From positions 1,550,001-1,614,000 of the forward strand of contig NZ_CADIJQ010000001.1 of the NCBI RefSeq assembly GCF_902859595.1: 64,000 nucleotides of DNA, read 5' to 3'. Each line of letters starts with the position of its first letter. Position 1 is the first letter of the stretch. Below are positions 1 to 10,028 of the stretch, one piece after another. The notes beneath the pieces were generated by a model, which saw only the letters and a list, made by a program, of their open reading frames with translations, was not told the DNA's origin and searched no databases. The translations under genes and the position numbers were made by a program. The DNA comes from Achromobacter kerstersii (GTDB lineage Bacteria > Pseudomonadota > Gammaproteobacteria > Burkholderiales > Burkholderiaceae_B).

Positions 1-3000
1 GGCCCGTGTACAGCAGGTCCGTTACCTGGCGGATGCCCGCCTCGACATTGCTGGTGCTGACATTGACTGCAATGGCCGCGCCCACGCCCGCCTTGCCGTC
101 CGTCGTCGCCACGGCGCCCGCCACGGTGGCCAGCACGCTCAGGTCGCGCGCTTGCACCGTGATGTCGCGCGCCGATACCTTGGCCGCGTTGCTCAGCACG
201 GCGATGTTGGCGTAGTCGGCCACGCCCACGGCGGCCGAGCCGGCCACCGCCACGCCCTTCTGCCCCTTCGCCCCGGCCATGCCGGCCGCGATGGTGACCG
301 CCACGCCCGTACGCCGCGCGGCCAGTGCCAGATTGGCCGTCACCGCCAGTTCACCCACCGCCATCACTTCGGCGCGGGCTTCGCCGCCCAGCATGTTCAT
401 GCTGTAGGCGCCCGCGATGCCCACGTTCGACTTGGCGGAGTCCGACTGCGCCAACGCCGCCGAGCCCGACAGGGCCAGCGTGTGCGTGTTGTTCAATGCG
501 GTGATCGACGCGTCGCCGCCAATCTTGATGACCATGCCCGCCGCGTTCACGTAGGCCTGCGCAAAGTCGCTGACCATGTTGACGGCCACCGCGCCCGAGA
601 TCGCCACGCCTGCCTTGGACGGCTGGCTGCCGGCCGCGCCACCTGCACCACCGCCGGTCGCCGCGCCCGCATCCTGGGTCAGTTCCCCGACCTTGCTGCT
701 CAGTTCCTCCAGCTTGGTCGACACATCCGTGGACGACGACCCGTCGCCCTGGCTGCCGGGCAGCTTGATGGCCGACGTGTCGGTGCCACTGCCACCGGTG
801 CTGCCGCCACTGCCGCCACTGCCACCGGTGCCCGTTCCCGCGCCCGCCACGGGGCTGGACACCCGCGAGCCGGCCACGGCGAAGTTGCCCACAAAGCCCT
901 TGTTTTCTGCCCGCACCGACAGCGACGCGGCCGAGAACGATCCCGCCGGCAAGCCGGTGGGCGCGCCGTCAGACACGCGCAGCGTGTCGCCGATCAGCGC
1001 CTGCGTCCAGCGGTTCACATCATTGATGGACACGCTCATGCCCACGCCCGCCGCCTGCGAACTGGCGGCGGCACCCGCAATGGTGCCGACCCACGTGGCG
1101 TCCGTCGCCTGGATGACGGCCGCGCCGCTGGCGTCCACCGTGGCGCCGCGCCCCACCTGCGCCAACGTTGTCGCGCTGGTCGAATTGACCAGCACCACGC
1201 CGTTGACAGCCAAGGTCTTCGCCTGGCCGCCCGAGGCGCCCAAGGTCACCGAGATCAATTCGTTGTCGGCGTTAACGGTCAGCTTGCCGGTGTTGATCAC
1301 GGCCGTATCGCTGACGACCGCGCGCGTGTCGTGCTTTGCGGCGTTCACGTACACCGACACGCCAATCGCCGAGCCTTCCTTCGAGCTGCTGCCGTAGTCA
1401 AAGCCTTGGTACTTGGGCGTCAGGAAGCCCTTGGCCAGGTCCTTGCCGTAGCTCATGCGGCTTTGGCCGTCCGCCTTGGGATCGGCCTTTTGCAACGACT
1501 TCGCCCCGCCGATGGATATCGACGGCAGGATGATGTTGCCCACCAGATTCAAGCGTTGCGAGGAATTCTCGGCGTCAACCGTGACATCCCCCGCCGCGCC
1601 GCCCGCCAGGCGCGTGTCGATCTTGCCCGCCACGTTGGCGAGCGTCTTGGTGTCTTGCACCAGCACGGTGAAGGCGCCCGACAGGGCCAGCTTCTTGCTC
1701 TTGGCGGTGGCGCTGGCCCAGCTGCTGAAGCTGGACGAAATGCCGCCCGTACTGGTCAGCGTGGCTTGCAGGTTGTTCAGGAAGCTGGTGGCGGCGGCGC
1801 TGGCCACCGACATCTTGGCGCTTGTACCATCGGCCGCGTTCCACTTGGTGTCGATGCCGTCGAACGGCGCGTACAAGTTCACCAACCACAGCTTGTTCGG
1901 GTCGATCTGGTTCAGCGTGCTGGCCGTGGCGGCCACATCGCCGCCATTCGTGGTGATGGTGGCCAGGTTGTTGATGCTGGCCTGCGTCTTGACGTCGTCA
2001 ATCCCGATGATCACCGCCGCCGCCGCGCCAAAGTCGGAACCGTCCGGCCCCGCCGCGCGTTCCGGCTGATTGGTGGTCAGGTTGTTTTTCTTGTTCAGGA
2101 AGGCCTGCTTGTCAGCGATGGCCTGGTCATCCACCCCGCTCATGACCGTGAGCTTGGTGTTGTACTGCGTCACCGCATTGACGATGACGTCGCCGCCCGC
2201 CGTGGTGACCGTGGCGGCGTTGATGCCGTTACCGATGCGGGCGGTCGTCGTGATATTGCTCATCGACATGCCCAGCGCCGCGCCCACCTGGAACTCGGTG
2301 GACGGTTCGTCGATTTCCTTCTGGATGTCGGAGTCGTACTTGGCGCGGTCCTCGAAATCTTTTTCCTGCTTGATCTGCGTGATCTTGTCGCCGAACTTGC
2401 CGCCGCGGCTATCGGATACCAGCGCGCTGAAGAAGCTCTTCACGTACTGCGTGCCGGTGCCCAGGCCGCTTAGCGCACCGCCCACCACCGGGGTAACGGT
2501 CTTGGCGATGGCGGCGTTCTTGGCTTCAAGCTGCGCCGACGACAGGTAGTCGCTGCCCGTTGCGGCACGCCCGCCCAGAATGGTCTTGACCGCAATGGCG
2601 CTGCCCGTGTCCACGGCTTTGGCTTCAACGGTGACCTTGCCCGCGTTGCGCGTCACGATCGTGCCGTCCATGAAGGCTTCGGTGGTGAGCTGGTTGTAGG
2701 CAAAGCCCACGGCCACGCCCACCTTGGCCACGCTGGCCTTGTACTTGCCGGCTTCTTTCGACGGGTCGATCTTGCCGTCCGCGCCCTTCACCGGCTGGGT
2801 GTCGTCGCTTTCGGCCATCGCGCCATTGGCGGAAATCGAAATCGTGCTCTTGTGGTTCGTGATGGCCTGAATGGTGACGTCGCCGCCCACGCCGCTGACG
2901 GTGCTGGTCGTTGGGTTCGCGGTGTGCTGCAAGCCGGTTTCCAGGCGCGCGGACGCACCGATATGCACCGTGGATTCGCTCAGCACAACCGCCACGCCCA

Positions 3001-6000
3001 CGCCGATCACGGCCGGCACGGCGCCCATATGCCCCGGCAACAGGGCAATGGACATCTCGTTGGTGACTTCAGACTTGATGGTGATGGCCTTGGAGGCAAT
3101 CACCGTGCCTTGCACGTCGATGTTTGAATAGTTTTGCAGCACGCCGACCGCAATGCCGGCAATCTTGGCCACCAGCGGGCTCAGCGTAACCGTGGCCGAC
3201 GAGGTGGACGTGATCGTCACATCGCTGTTGGACACAAGCCGCGCCTGCGTGCCGACATTGATGGACGACTTATAAGTGATGCCCGCCCACGACGCCATGG
3301 CGCTGGCGCCGTCCAGGAACTTCATCAGCGCGTCGAACGCGGAGTTCACCCCGCCGGCCAAAGTGCCCAGGATGCCGCTCTGGTTGGCGGCGTTCTTGAT
3401 CAGCGGGTCCAGGTCGTAGTCTTTGCTATCGATCTTGGTGGTCAGGCTGACGCCCGAGCCGCCCGCGTCCTTGGCCCACAACGTGGCGTTGTTGATGGTG
3501 ATGCGGGTTTCCAGCGTGTAGATCTGGGCGAAGCCACTGCGCCACGGGCGGTAGCGCTGCGCCGCCAATTCGACGGCGCCCGCCGCCAGCACGATGTTCG
3601 CGCCCGACGTCGCACCCACCGTGATCTTCTCGCCTTCCAGCCGCAGGGTGTAGGCATTGTCCAGCGTGATGTCAGTGAGTACCGAGAACGATTGCCCACG
3701 GATGGTGACGTTGCGGCCCGTCACGGTGAGCGCCGTGTCGACCGTGCCGTTGCCGATGTCCAGCACATAGTCCAGCTTGTCGGTGTTGGCGCCCATCGTC
3801 ACGCCGACAATTCCGCCGGTGTTCGAGATCAGGTTCGACAAGGCCGTGCCCGCGCCCAGCGCCATCACTTGCAGGCTGTTGCCCGACCCCGTGTTTGCCG
3901 CCAGCGACACCGTGACCGTGCCTGCCGTGGTGTCGGCAGGCTGCGTCACCACGAACGAGACGTTGCTGGTGTTGCCCATCAACGTGTCGTAACCGCCGCT
4001 GGTCGCCAGCGTGACGGGTTTGCTCCAGGTGGACGCATCCAGCGTGGTCGCGCCCGTGGTGTTGGTGGCGATGAGGGTGGCGTCAGAGAACGAATTTCCG
4101 CCAAAGTTCACAATCGACGTGCTGGCGCCGCCATTGTCGTAATGCACGTTCCCATTGCTCAGCACCGCGCCCACGCTGGTGTTGACCACCAGGTGATTGC
4201 TTGCCGCGGTTTGCGTCTGGATGTTGTTGCCCGCGCCGGTGTTCAGCGCGGCTTGGCCATAGTTGACGACAAAGGTGTTGTCGCCGCCGCCCGAACGGAT
4301 GGTAGAGTTCGTGCCCGCCAGCACGAACTCCGTCTGATGACCAATCGCCAGCGCCGCGCCGGTCAGAACACCGCCGCTGGTGGAGCTGCTTTGCAGCTGC
4401 CCCGCCGCAATCAGGCCCAGCTTGTAGGCCGCGTCCGACAGGCTGACGGTGGAGTTCGACACCGTGCCGTCGGCGTTCAGCGCCGCCTGCATGCCCGGCG
4501 CCAGCGAGAACACGCCCGAGAAACCGGCCGCAATCGCGTCCTGGCTGTAAGCCACCTGCAAACGCCCTTGGGCATCCAGGCTGGCCGTCAGCGCGTACAA
4601 ATAGTCCCAAGGCGTGGTGGTGTCGGTATCCGGAATCAGCTTGCCCGCGTTCGGGCCGCTGACGGCGATGCGCAAGGGCTCGCCCGCCGCGTTCACCATG
4701 ACGCCCGCGCCGATGGCGTCCAGCAGGTCTTGAACCGTACGCACGCCTTCCAGGCCGACATCGACCCGCGCATTAGCGTGGTTGGGGAACACGAACGCCA
4801 GCGCCGGGCCTTCAGCCGGCGTGTAGCCAGACGTCAAATCCGCCAGATAGGTCTGCGTGGTGACGCCGGTGAAGGCGGTGGTGTCCACGGTGTTGGCCGT
4901 TGCCCCGCCCTGCACCACAAAGCGGAAGTCATTCACGTTGGTGAATGCGCTGTTGACGGTAACGCCGCCCGTGCTGATCGCGACCTGGCTATTGTTCAGC
5001 GTGACGTTCTTGCCGCCGGTGGACAGCTCGATGGTGTTCGAACCGGCCGAGCCGATCACCTGCGTGGCGTAAGCGTTGCTGATGACGAAATAGTTCGACA
5101 GGCCGGCCACGCCGTCCAGCACCGCCGTGCCGGCAAAGCGCGAGGTGTCGATCCAGTTGCCGTATTCGCCGCTGACGATGCGGGCGCTGGTGATGCCGGT
5201 GTAGGTGGAGGCGGTGGCCTGCGTTTCGCTGGCGGAACGCTTGATCCACGTCGTGCCGCCCGTTTGCTCGAACGACACGTAGCCCACGCCGCCCGTCGCG
5301 GCCATCTGCGCAACATAGCCCGCGCCGTCAGTACCCGTCAGGCCATCGGCCGCCACAACCAGCTCGGTCGTGGCGTTAGCGCCGGTGCCGCCCGTGATCG
5401 CGTAGCGGCCGCCCAGCAGCATGATCTGATGCTTGGTATTCGCGCCGGAGCCGGACTTGATGACGCCACCGGCCATCAGGCCGCTGACCAGCACCGTGTT
5501 GCCGCTGAAGGCCGACGCGTCAATCAGCGTCGAACCCAGGCCGCCGTTCAGGCGCGCGTCGCTGAAGACACCATGCAGCGTGTTCGCCAGCACTGGCGCC
5601 GCCTGGCCCGCCGCCAGCGCCGTGCCGTCCGTTTGATACGTGGCCGACAAACCCGTGTTCGTCAGCGTGAAATTCCACTCGCCGTTTTCGTCCAGCGTGT
5701 TGCTGAGCGAGCCCGCCTGCGCCCAGAGCTCGTTGGCGCCCTGGTAGCCGGTAAACGTGTTGTGGCCCAAACCGCCCTTCAGGACGTTGGCGCCTGCGCT
5801 GCCGATCAGAGTGAGATCGCCGCGATAATTCGTGCCGTCCAGCGTGACGATGGTGCCCGCGTGCGCGGCCGTGCCGGCCGCTGCGGTGGGGTCAATAGTG
5901 CGATAGTCCTGCAAGGTCACGGCATTCACGCCGCGCAGGGTCACCGTCGTGGCGGCTCCCGCGCCCACGGGCGTGTTCGTCAGCGTGGCCGAGGTCTTGT

Positions 6001-8230
6001 CGCCGCTGAGGGTGGCGTTGCTGTCCACGCCCCCGATGTATTCGGTGGCGCCGCCCGTGGCCAGGTTGCCAATCACCAGATCGTTGCCGCCGCCCCCGCT
6101 GATGCGGTTCTGGCCGCGGCTGTTGGCCACGGTAATGATGTTGTCGCCCAGGCTGCCGACGATGTCGTTGCCGTAGGTGCCGCCCGCGCCAATGACGTTG
6201 CTGATGTTCAGCACGCCGGCCATGCCGCTGGCGTCGTACAGGCCGGTGTTGCCGTCTTGAAAGTTCAGGTTGACGGTGACGTTGTCTTCATAGGCCGAGT
6301 AGTCCAGCGTGGTCTTGCCGGCCACGCCGAAGAACATCTGCACATCAAGATTGCTGACCAGCGCGGTGGCGCCGTTCAGGTTGTTGATGGTGCCGTCGGC
6401 GGCCACGCCTGCGCCCAGGTACACGGAAATGCCGCCACTCGTTTGCACGCGGGCGGTGACGTCAACGCCATATTGGGAGAGGTCCAGCGTGTTGCCGCTT
6501 TGGCCAGCCTGCTGGGTCAGGGTGAAACCGATGGCGCCGCCTGCAACGATGTAGGTATTGCCGCCGCCGCTGCCGCTGATGATGTCTTGCGAATTGTTGA
6601 TGGTGACGGTGGTGTCGCCCACCACCGTGATCTTGTTGCCGCCCTGCGTCGAACCTTTGACTCCGCTGATCGCGCGCACATAGCCGAATCCGGTCGGCGG
6701 CGGCGGCGGAACTTCTTCGCCATTGGCGTCCGCCGTGGGGCCGGACAGGTCCACCGTGATGCCGGTGGCGTACCCGCTGTAGTCCAGCAAGGTCTTGCCG
6801 TCCAGCGCGGTGCCGATCAGGTTGAAGGTCTTGCCGCCGATCTTCAGGCTTTGCGTGCCGTCGGCCGACTTGAACACCACGTTCACGGTGTGCTGCGTCC
6901 AGACGTTAGCAGCGTCCACCGTCGAATACTGAATCTGGTAGGCGTCGTCGTTGCTGATGATGGCGGTGACGTTGCCCTTGATGGCCGAGAAGTCCAGCGT
7001 GTTGTTGCTGTTCTCGTCGTCGTCGTTGCGCACCCAGACGCCGTTTTCCTGCTTCATGCCCTGACGCACTTCGATCGTCGTGACAGCAGCGGTGGAGCTG
7101 TTGTTGAAGACGAAGGTGTTGTTGCTGCCGTAGCCGATCAGGTGGTCGTTGGTGGCCACGCCCTGCAAGGTCGAGCCGCCCGATTGCAGGCCGGTGGCGC
7201 TGGCCATCACGCCGTTCCAGCTCGCGACCGTAACCGAGTTGGTGTCGATGACGCCGTTGCGGTAGTCCAGCACCCAGTCGCCACCCAGCGCGGCGCTGCC
7301 GACCGTGTGCGTCGCGGCGGCCACGTCTGCGCGCGTGATGGCGGACAGGCTGTCCACGAAGGCGATGCCGCCCTTGCCGGCGGCCACGTTGCAGCCGTAC
7401 AGCAGCAGGTCGCCGTCGTCAGACAGCGCGTCGCCCCAGGCGCGCAGCTGTTCCTTGTAGGTGTCGAGCTGGCCTTCGCCCAGCGTGGCGGTGCCCAAGG
7501 TCAGCGACCCGGCGCTGCCGTGGCTCATGATCTGCACCGCAGCCAGATCCTTGTGCTGGCCCAGAATCTGCGTGATCTGGTCCACGCCGTCGTACCGGCC
7601 GTCCAGCACGATGATCTCGGTGTCGTGCGCGCGCAGCACCTGCACTTGCGGGCCATCGCCCGTGGGCTTGATCAGGCCGTCCAGGCCTTCGGTCTTGCCG
7701 CTGATCAAGCCGTACAGGCCTTGCACGATCTGCTCGGCGTTATCAACGGCCGGGTCCACGAAGATGATCTGGCGCACCGGCGTTTGTTCAGACTGCGTGG
7801 TGTAGCCGGCAATGTTCGCCGCCAGCGCCGACGGCTTGGCCGCGTTCGCTTCCTGCCCGGGCAGCCACGCCTTGGCGTCGCCCTGGCGCGTGGCGTTGGC
7901 CTTGGCGTACTGGTCCAGCGTCAGCATCTCGCTGTGCTGCGCCACCGCCTTGAAGGCCGCGCGTTCCACCAGATAAGGATGGGTGCCGGGCGCGGCGGGC
8001 TTTTTGCCCTGATGCGCGCCCGCTGCGGGATCGGCCGGCGCCACAACGGGCGCCTGGTCGCTGGTAGGAGGCGGCGGCGGCACAAGCAGGTCGGCCGACA
8101 TGAGATAACGGCGCTCCAGCGCCTCGAAGAGTGGCCGCCTGCGGAACAAGGATTGCTGCACCTCGCGAGAGGAACGGCCGGTCCACAGTTTGCGCGCCAG
8201 TTTCTTCATGCTCATATCGTCGCTCGACAT
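1..8230 (-). CDS. Giant LEPR-XLL / DUF4347 repeat adhesin (partial, C-terminus outside window)
   Basis: A single minus-strand frame starts with ATG at 8230 and stays open to the left edge, giving over 2,740 residues with no stop seen at the places checked. The N-terminus carries the LEPR-XLL-type motif LFEALERRYL (residues 34-43), followed by a proline/alanine linker. A DUF4347-like domain (roughly residues 140-330) follows, with IIVLDGRYDGV, IMSHGSAG and LLYGCNVAAG segments. Beyond that lie thousands of residues of Gly/Asn/Thr/Ala-rich beta-repeat sequence of hemagglutinin or parallel-beta-helix type, such as GNDIVGS and GAGVGAAIAVN. In this family DUF4347/LEPR-XLL proteins are large secreted surface proteins, usually exported by type I systems. 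The TolC-family gene 91 bp upstream on the same strand fits that. Surface adhesion or biofilm function is inferred. The long plus-strand open frames here are mirror shadows. Confidence 0.88.
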   Translation of the reverse strand, partial: MSSDDMSMKKLARKLWTGRSSREVQQSLFRRRPLFEALERRYLMSADLLVPPPPPTSDQAPVVAPADPAAGAHQGKKPAAPGTHPYLVERAAFKAVAQHSEMLTLDQYAKANATRQGDAKAWLPGQEANAAKPSALAANIAGYTTQSEQTPVRQIIFVDPAVDNAEQIVQGLYGLISGKTEGLDGLIKPTGDGPQVQVLRAHDTEIIVLDGRYDGVDQITQILGQHKDLAAVQIMSHGSAGSLTLGTATLGEGQLDTYKEQLRAWGDALSDDGDLLLYGCNVAAGKGGIAFVDSLSAITRADVAAATHTVGSAALGGDWVLDYRNGVIDTNSVTVASWNGVMASATGLQSGGSTLQGVATNDHLIGYGSNNTFVFNNSSTAAVTTIEVRQGMKQENGVWVRNDDDENSNNTLDFSAIKGNVTAIISNDDAYQIQYSTVDAANVWTQHTVNVVFKSADGTQSLKIGGKTFNLIGTALDGKTLLDYSGYATGITVDLSGPTADANGEEVPPPPPTGFGYVRAISGVKGSTQGGNKITVVGDTTVTINNSQDIISGSGGGNTYIVAGGAIGFTLTQQAGQSGNTLDLSQYGVDVTARVQTSGGISVYLGAGVAADGTINNLNGATALVSNLDVQMFFGVAGKTTLDYSAYEDNVTVNLNFQDGNTGLYDASGMAGVLNISNVIGAGGTYGNDIVGSLGDNIITVANSRGQNRISGGGGNDLVIGNLATGGATEYIGGVDSNATLSGDKTSATLTNTPVGAGAATTVTLRGVNAVTLQDYRTIDPTAAAGTAAHAGTIVTLDGTNYRGDLTLIGSAGANVLKGGLGHNTFTGYQGANELWAQAGSLSNTLDENGEWNFTLTNTGLSATYQTDGTALAAGQAAPVLANTLHGVFSDARLNGGLGSTLIDASAFSGNTVLVSGLMAGGVIKSGSGANTKHQIMLLGGRYAITGGTGANATTELVVAADGLTGTDGAGYVAQMAATGGVGYVSFEQTGGTTWIKRSASETQATASTYTGITSARIVSGEYGNWIDTSRFAGTAVLDGVAGLSNYFVISNAYATQVIGSAGSNTIELSTGGKNVTLNNSQVAISTGGVTVNSAFTNVNDFRFVVQGGATANTVDTTAFTGVTTQTYLADLTSGYTPAEGPALAFVFPNHANARVDVGLEGVRTVQDLLDAIGAGVMVNAAGEPLRIAVSGPNAGKLIPDTDTTTPWDYLYALTASLDAQGRLQVAYSQDAIAAGFSGVFSLAPGMQAALNADGTVSNSTVSLSDAAYKLGLIAAGQLQSSSTSGGVLTGAALAIGHQTEFVLAGTNSTIRSGGGDNTFVVNYGQAALNTGAGNNIQTQTAASNHLVVNTSVGAVLSNGNVHYDNGGASTSIVNFGGNSFSDATLIATNTTGATTLDASTWSKPVTLATSGGYDTLMGNTSNVSFVVTQPADTTAGTVTVSLAANTGSGNSLQVMALGAGTALSNLISNTGGIVGVTMGANTDKLDYVLDIGNGTVDTALTVTGRNVTIRGQSFSVLTDITLDNAYTLRLEGEKITVGATSGANIVLAAGAVELAAQRYRPWRSGFAQIYTLETRITINNATLWAKDAGGSGVSLTTKIDSKDYDLDPLIKNAANQSGILGTLAGGVNSAFDALMKFLDGASAMASWAGITYKSSINVGTQARLVSNSDVTITSTSSATVTLSPLVAKIAGIAVGVLQNYSNIDVQGTVIASKAITIKSEVTNEMSIALLPGHMGAVPAVIGVGVAVVLSESTVHIGASARLETGLQHTANPTTSTVSGVGGDVTIQAITNHKSTISISANGAMAESDDTQPVKGADGKIDPSKEAGKYKASVAKVGVAVGFAYNQLTTEAFMDGTIVTRNAGKVTVEAKAVDTGSAIAVKTILGGRAATGSDYLSSAQLEAKNAAIAKTVTPVVGGALSGLGTGTQYVKSFFSALVSDSRGGKFGDKITQIKQEKDFEDRAKYDSDIQKEIDEPSTEFQVGAALGMSMSNITTTARIGNGINAATVTTAGGDVIVNAVTQYNTKLTVMSGVDDQAIADKQAFLNKKNNLTTNQPERAAGPDGSDFGAAAAVIIGIDDVKTQASINNLATITTNGGDVAATASTLNQIDPNKLWLVNLYAPFDGIDTKWNAADGTSAKMSVASAAATSFLNNLQATLTSTGGISSSFSSWASATAKSKKLALSGAFTVLVQDTKTLANVAGKIDTRLAGGAAGDVTVDAENSSQRLNLVGNIILPSISIGGAKSLQKADPKADGQSRMSYGKDLAKGFLTPKYQGFDYGSSSKEGSAIGVSVYVNAAKHDTRAVVSDTAVINTGKLTVNADNELISVTLGASGGQAKTLAVNGVVLVNSTSATTLAQVGRGATVDASGAAVIQATDATWVGTIAGAAASSQAAGVGMSVSINDVNRWTQALIGDTLRVSDGAPTGLPAGSFSAASLSVRAENKGFVGNFAVAGSRVSSPVAGAGTGTGGSGGSGGSTGGSGTDTSAIKLPGSQGDGSSSTDVSTKLEELSSKVGELTQDAGAATGGGAGGAAGSQPSKAGVAISGAVAVNMVSDFAQAYVNAAGMVIKIGGDASITALNNTHTLALSGSAALAQSDSAKSNVGIAGAYSMNMLGGEARAEVMAVGELAVTANLALAARRTGVAVTIAAGMAGAKGQKGVAVAGSAAVGVADYANIAVLSNAAKVSARDITVQARDLSVLATVAGAVATTDGKAGVGAAIAVNVSTSNVEAGIRQVTDLLYTG

Positions 8231-8321
8231 TTGTTATTGCAGGCGCCGGACGCGCCCAGGATTTTGAACTTCCCCACGTGCGCGGGTGGTGCCGCGCACG
8301 TCCTGCCTTTTCTGCTTTGCT

Positions 8322-10028
8322 TTACAGAATCTGCTGGCTGATCGCCGCGATATCCGCGGCGTTCAGCGTGCCTGCTGCTTGCTTGAGCTTCAGGCCGTCC
8401 AACACAAAGTTGTAGCCAGCCTCGGCCTGCTGGCGCTTGGCGTTGTACAGATTGCGCGAGGCGTCCAGCACGCTCACGATGTCGTTCAAGCCCGCCGTGA
8501 AGCCCTCTTCCTTCAGCTTCAGCGCCAGCTCAAACGATTCCACCGAACTGTTCAGCGCCCGAATGCGGTCCACGCCGATGACGATGTTCTGGAATGACGA
8601 GAACACCTGGCGCTGCACCTTGCGGCGCGTCAGGCTCAGGTCGGACGACGCGGCGCTCAGGCGGCTGGCGGCCGCGTGGCTCATGCCGTACGTGTAGCCG
8701 CCCTGAAAAATCGGCACCGACAGGTTCACGGTGAAGCGGGTATCGGCCACGGTGCTGCCGCCACCAAACAAGCTGCCGCCGGTTTCGTTGCGGCCGGTGG
8801 ACGCGCGCAGGTTCACACTGGGGTAGTAGCCCGCCTTTTGCACCGCCACTTCTTTTTCGGCCACGGCCACGCCGGCGGACGCTGCACGGATCGACCAGTT
8901 CTGGTCCAGCGCCGTGCGCAGCCAGGCTTGCGCGTCGTTGGGCGCAGGCAAGGTCATGGGCAGGTCTTTGCGCACCGGACGCAGCTTCAGGTTGCCGTAG
9001 CCGATGATTTCTTGAATGGCTTGCTGCTTGTCCAGGTAATCGTTGCGCGCCAGCAGCGTGTTGGCGTCCTGGATGTCCAGACGCGCCTGCACTTCGCTTA
9101 AGCCCACGCGGGTTTCCTGGCCGCTGTGATAGCGGGCCTGCACCAATTCCATCTGCTTTTGGGTGGTGCGGCGCTCGGCCTCGGTCAGTTCCACCTGATC
9201 TTGCGCGGCCAGCACGCTGAGATACGCGGTGGCCGTGCGCAGCATCAAGTCTTGCTGCGCGTAGGCGTAGCTGGCCACTTCCTTGCGTTCGGCGTCCTGC
9301 GCCTGGCGCCACTTGTGATACGCGCCCAGTTCAAAGATGGGCTGGTTCAGGGTCAGCGCCCAGCCGTTCTCGGCCCAGTTGGCGCGGCCCGTCTGGTAGA
9401 CGGCGTTTTCGCTATCGACCACGTTCTGCTTGACGCGGCTGCGGTTCACTTCGCCGGTGACGCTGGGCAACAGGCCCGCGCGCGCGGACGTCACGCCGTA
9501 ACCCACTGCTTGCAACTCTTGATAGGCGCCCTGCAATTGCGGGTCGTTCTGTAGCGCCATCATGTAAACCTGGTCAAGCGTCATCGGATCGGTTTGATCC
9601 GGCAGCTGCGCACCGTTGTACGCCGGGTTGTCTTGCGGCAGGTACGACACCGGCGCGGGCAGCACGGTGGTTTCGTCAAAACGCGGCGCGGGCGACGGCG
9701 CAACGTCATCCATCTGCGCGCTGGGCGTCGTCTTGCCGAAGCCGGAATCCTGCTCCGGCGTGCGCTGCCCCATCTTCAACGTGCCGCTTTCGGTCTGCAC
9801 GCCGCTTGCCGGCGCTGCGGTGGCGGTGGCCGGGGTGGCAACGCCCGGCGTAGCGACGCCCGGCGTGGCGACGCCCGAGGCCGACATCGGCGCGGTGTCA
9901 GCCTTCGCTGCCGGTGCGCTTTTTTGCGCGGCGCAGCCCGCCATACCCATTGCCGTCAACACGGCCAGCGCGATCATGCCCGTGCGCGTGGGCGCGGGGC
10001 GGCAGAGAAGCTTGTCGTTGTCAGTCAT
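8322..10028 (-). CDS. TolC-family outer-membrane efflux lipoprotein
   Basis: This 568-residue protein has an N-terminal hydrophobic segment ending in a lipobox (MAGC, Cys at about residue 32), so it is probably lipid-anchored. A Pro/Ala/Thr linker with three copies of the five-residue repeat GVATP follows. Two TolC/OEP-type domains come after it, with coiled-coil-rich sequence and features such as QARYHSGQETRVGLSEVQARL and NLRASTGRNETGG. TolC proteins form the outer-membrane duct of type I secretion or efflux systems. Its position directly before the giant adhesin suggests it is the duct for that protein (inference). Its ATG lies inside the last codons of the upstream gene (8-bp overlap), so the two are translationally coupled. 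No inner-membrane ABC ATPase or membrane fusion protein is in view; they may lie past the left edge. Confidence 0.88.
   Translation of the reverse strand: MTDNDKLLCRPAPTRTGMIALAVLTAMGMAGCAAQKSAPAAKADTAPMSASGVATPGVATPGVATPATATAAPASGVQTESGTLKMGQRTPEQDSGFGKTTPSAQMDDVAPSPAPRFDETTVLPAPVSYLPQDNPAYNGAQLPDQTDPMTLDQVYMMALQNDPQLQGAYQELQAVGYGVTSARAGLLPSVTGEVNRSRVKQNVVDSENAVYQTGRANWAENGWALTLNQPIFELGAYHKWRQAQDAERKEVASYAYAQQDLMLRTATAYLSVLAAQDQVELTEAERRTTQKQMELVQARYHSGQETRVGLSEVQARLDIQDANTLLARNDYLDKQQAIQEIIGYGNLKLRPVRKDLPMTLPAPNDAQAWLRTALDQNWSIRAASAGVAVAEKEVAVQKAGYYPSVNLRASTGRNETGGSLFGGGSTVADTRFTVNLSVPIFQGGYTYGMSHAAASRLSAASSDLSLTRRKVQRQVFSSFQNIVIGVDRIRALNSSVESFELALKLKEEGFTAGLNDIVSVLDASRNLYNAKRQQAEAGYNFVLDGLKLKQAAGTLNAADIAAISQQIL
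9837..9881 (-). repeat. 15-bp tandem repeat (3 copies) in the TolC-protein linker
   Basis: Three consecutive 15-bp units of the type GGCGACGCCCGGCGT (plus strand) encode the pentapeptide repeat GVATP just after the lipobox region. In-frame units of this kind can change copy number without breaking the reading frame. Confidence 0.75.

Noticed and set aside
152..8341. Very long plus-strand open frames (773 and 1,735 codons) opposite the adhesin gene
   Set aside because: They are exact mirror frames of the minus-strand adhesin codons; the translations are Arg/His/Gln-rich nonsense without domains, while the minus strand gives LEPR-XLL, DUF4347 and beta-repeat sequence.
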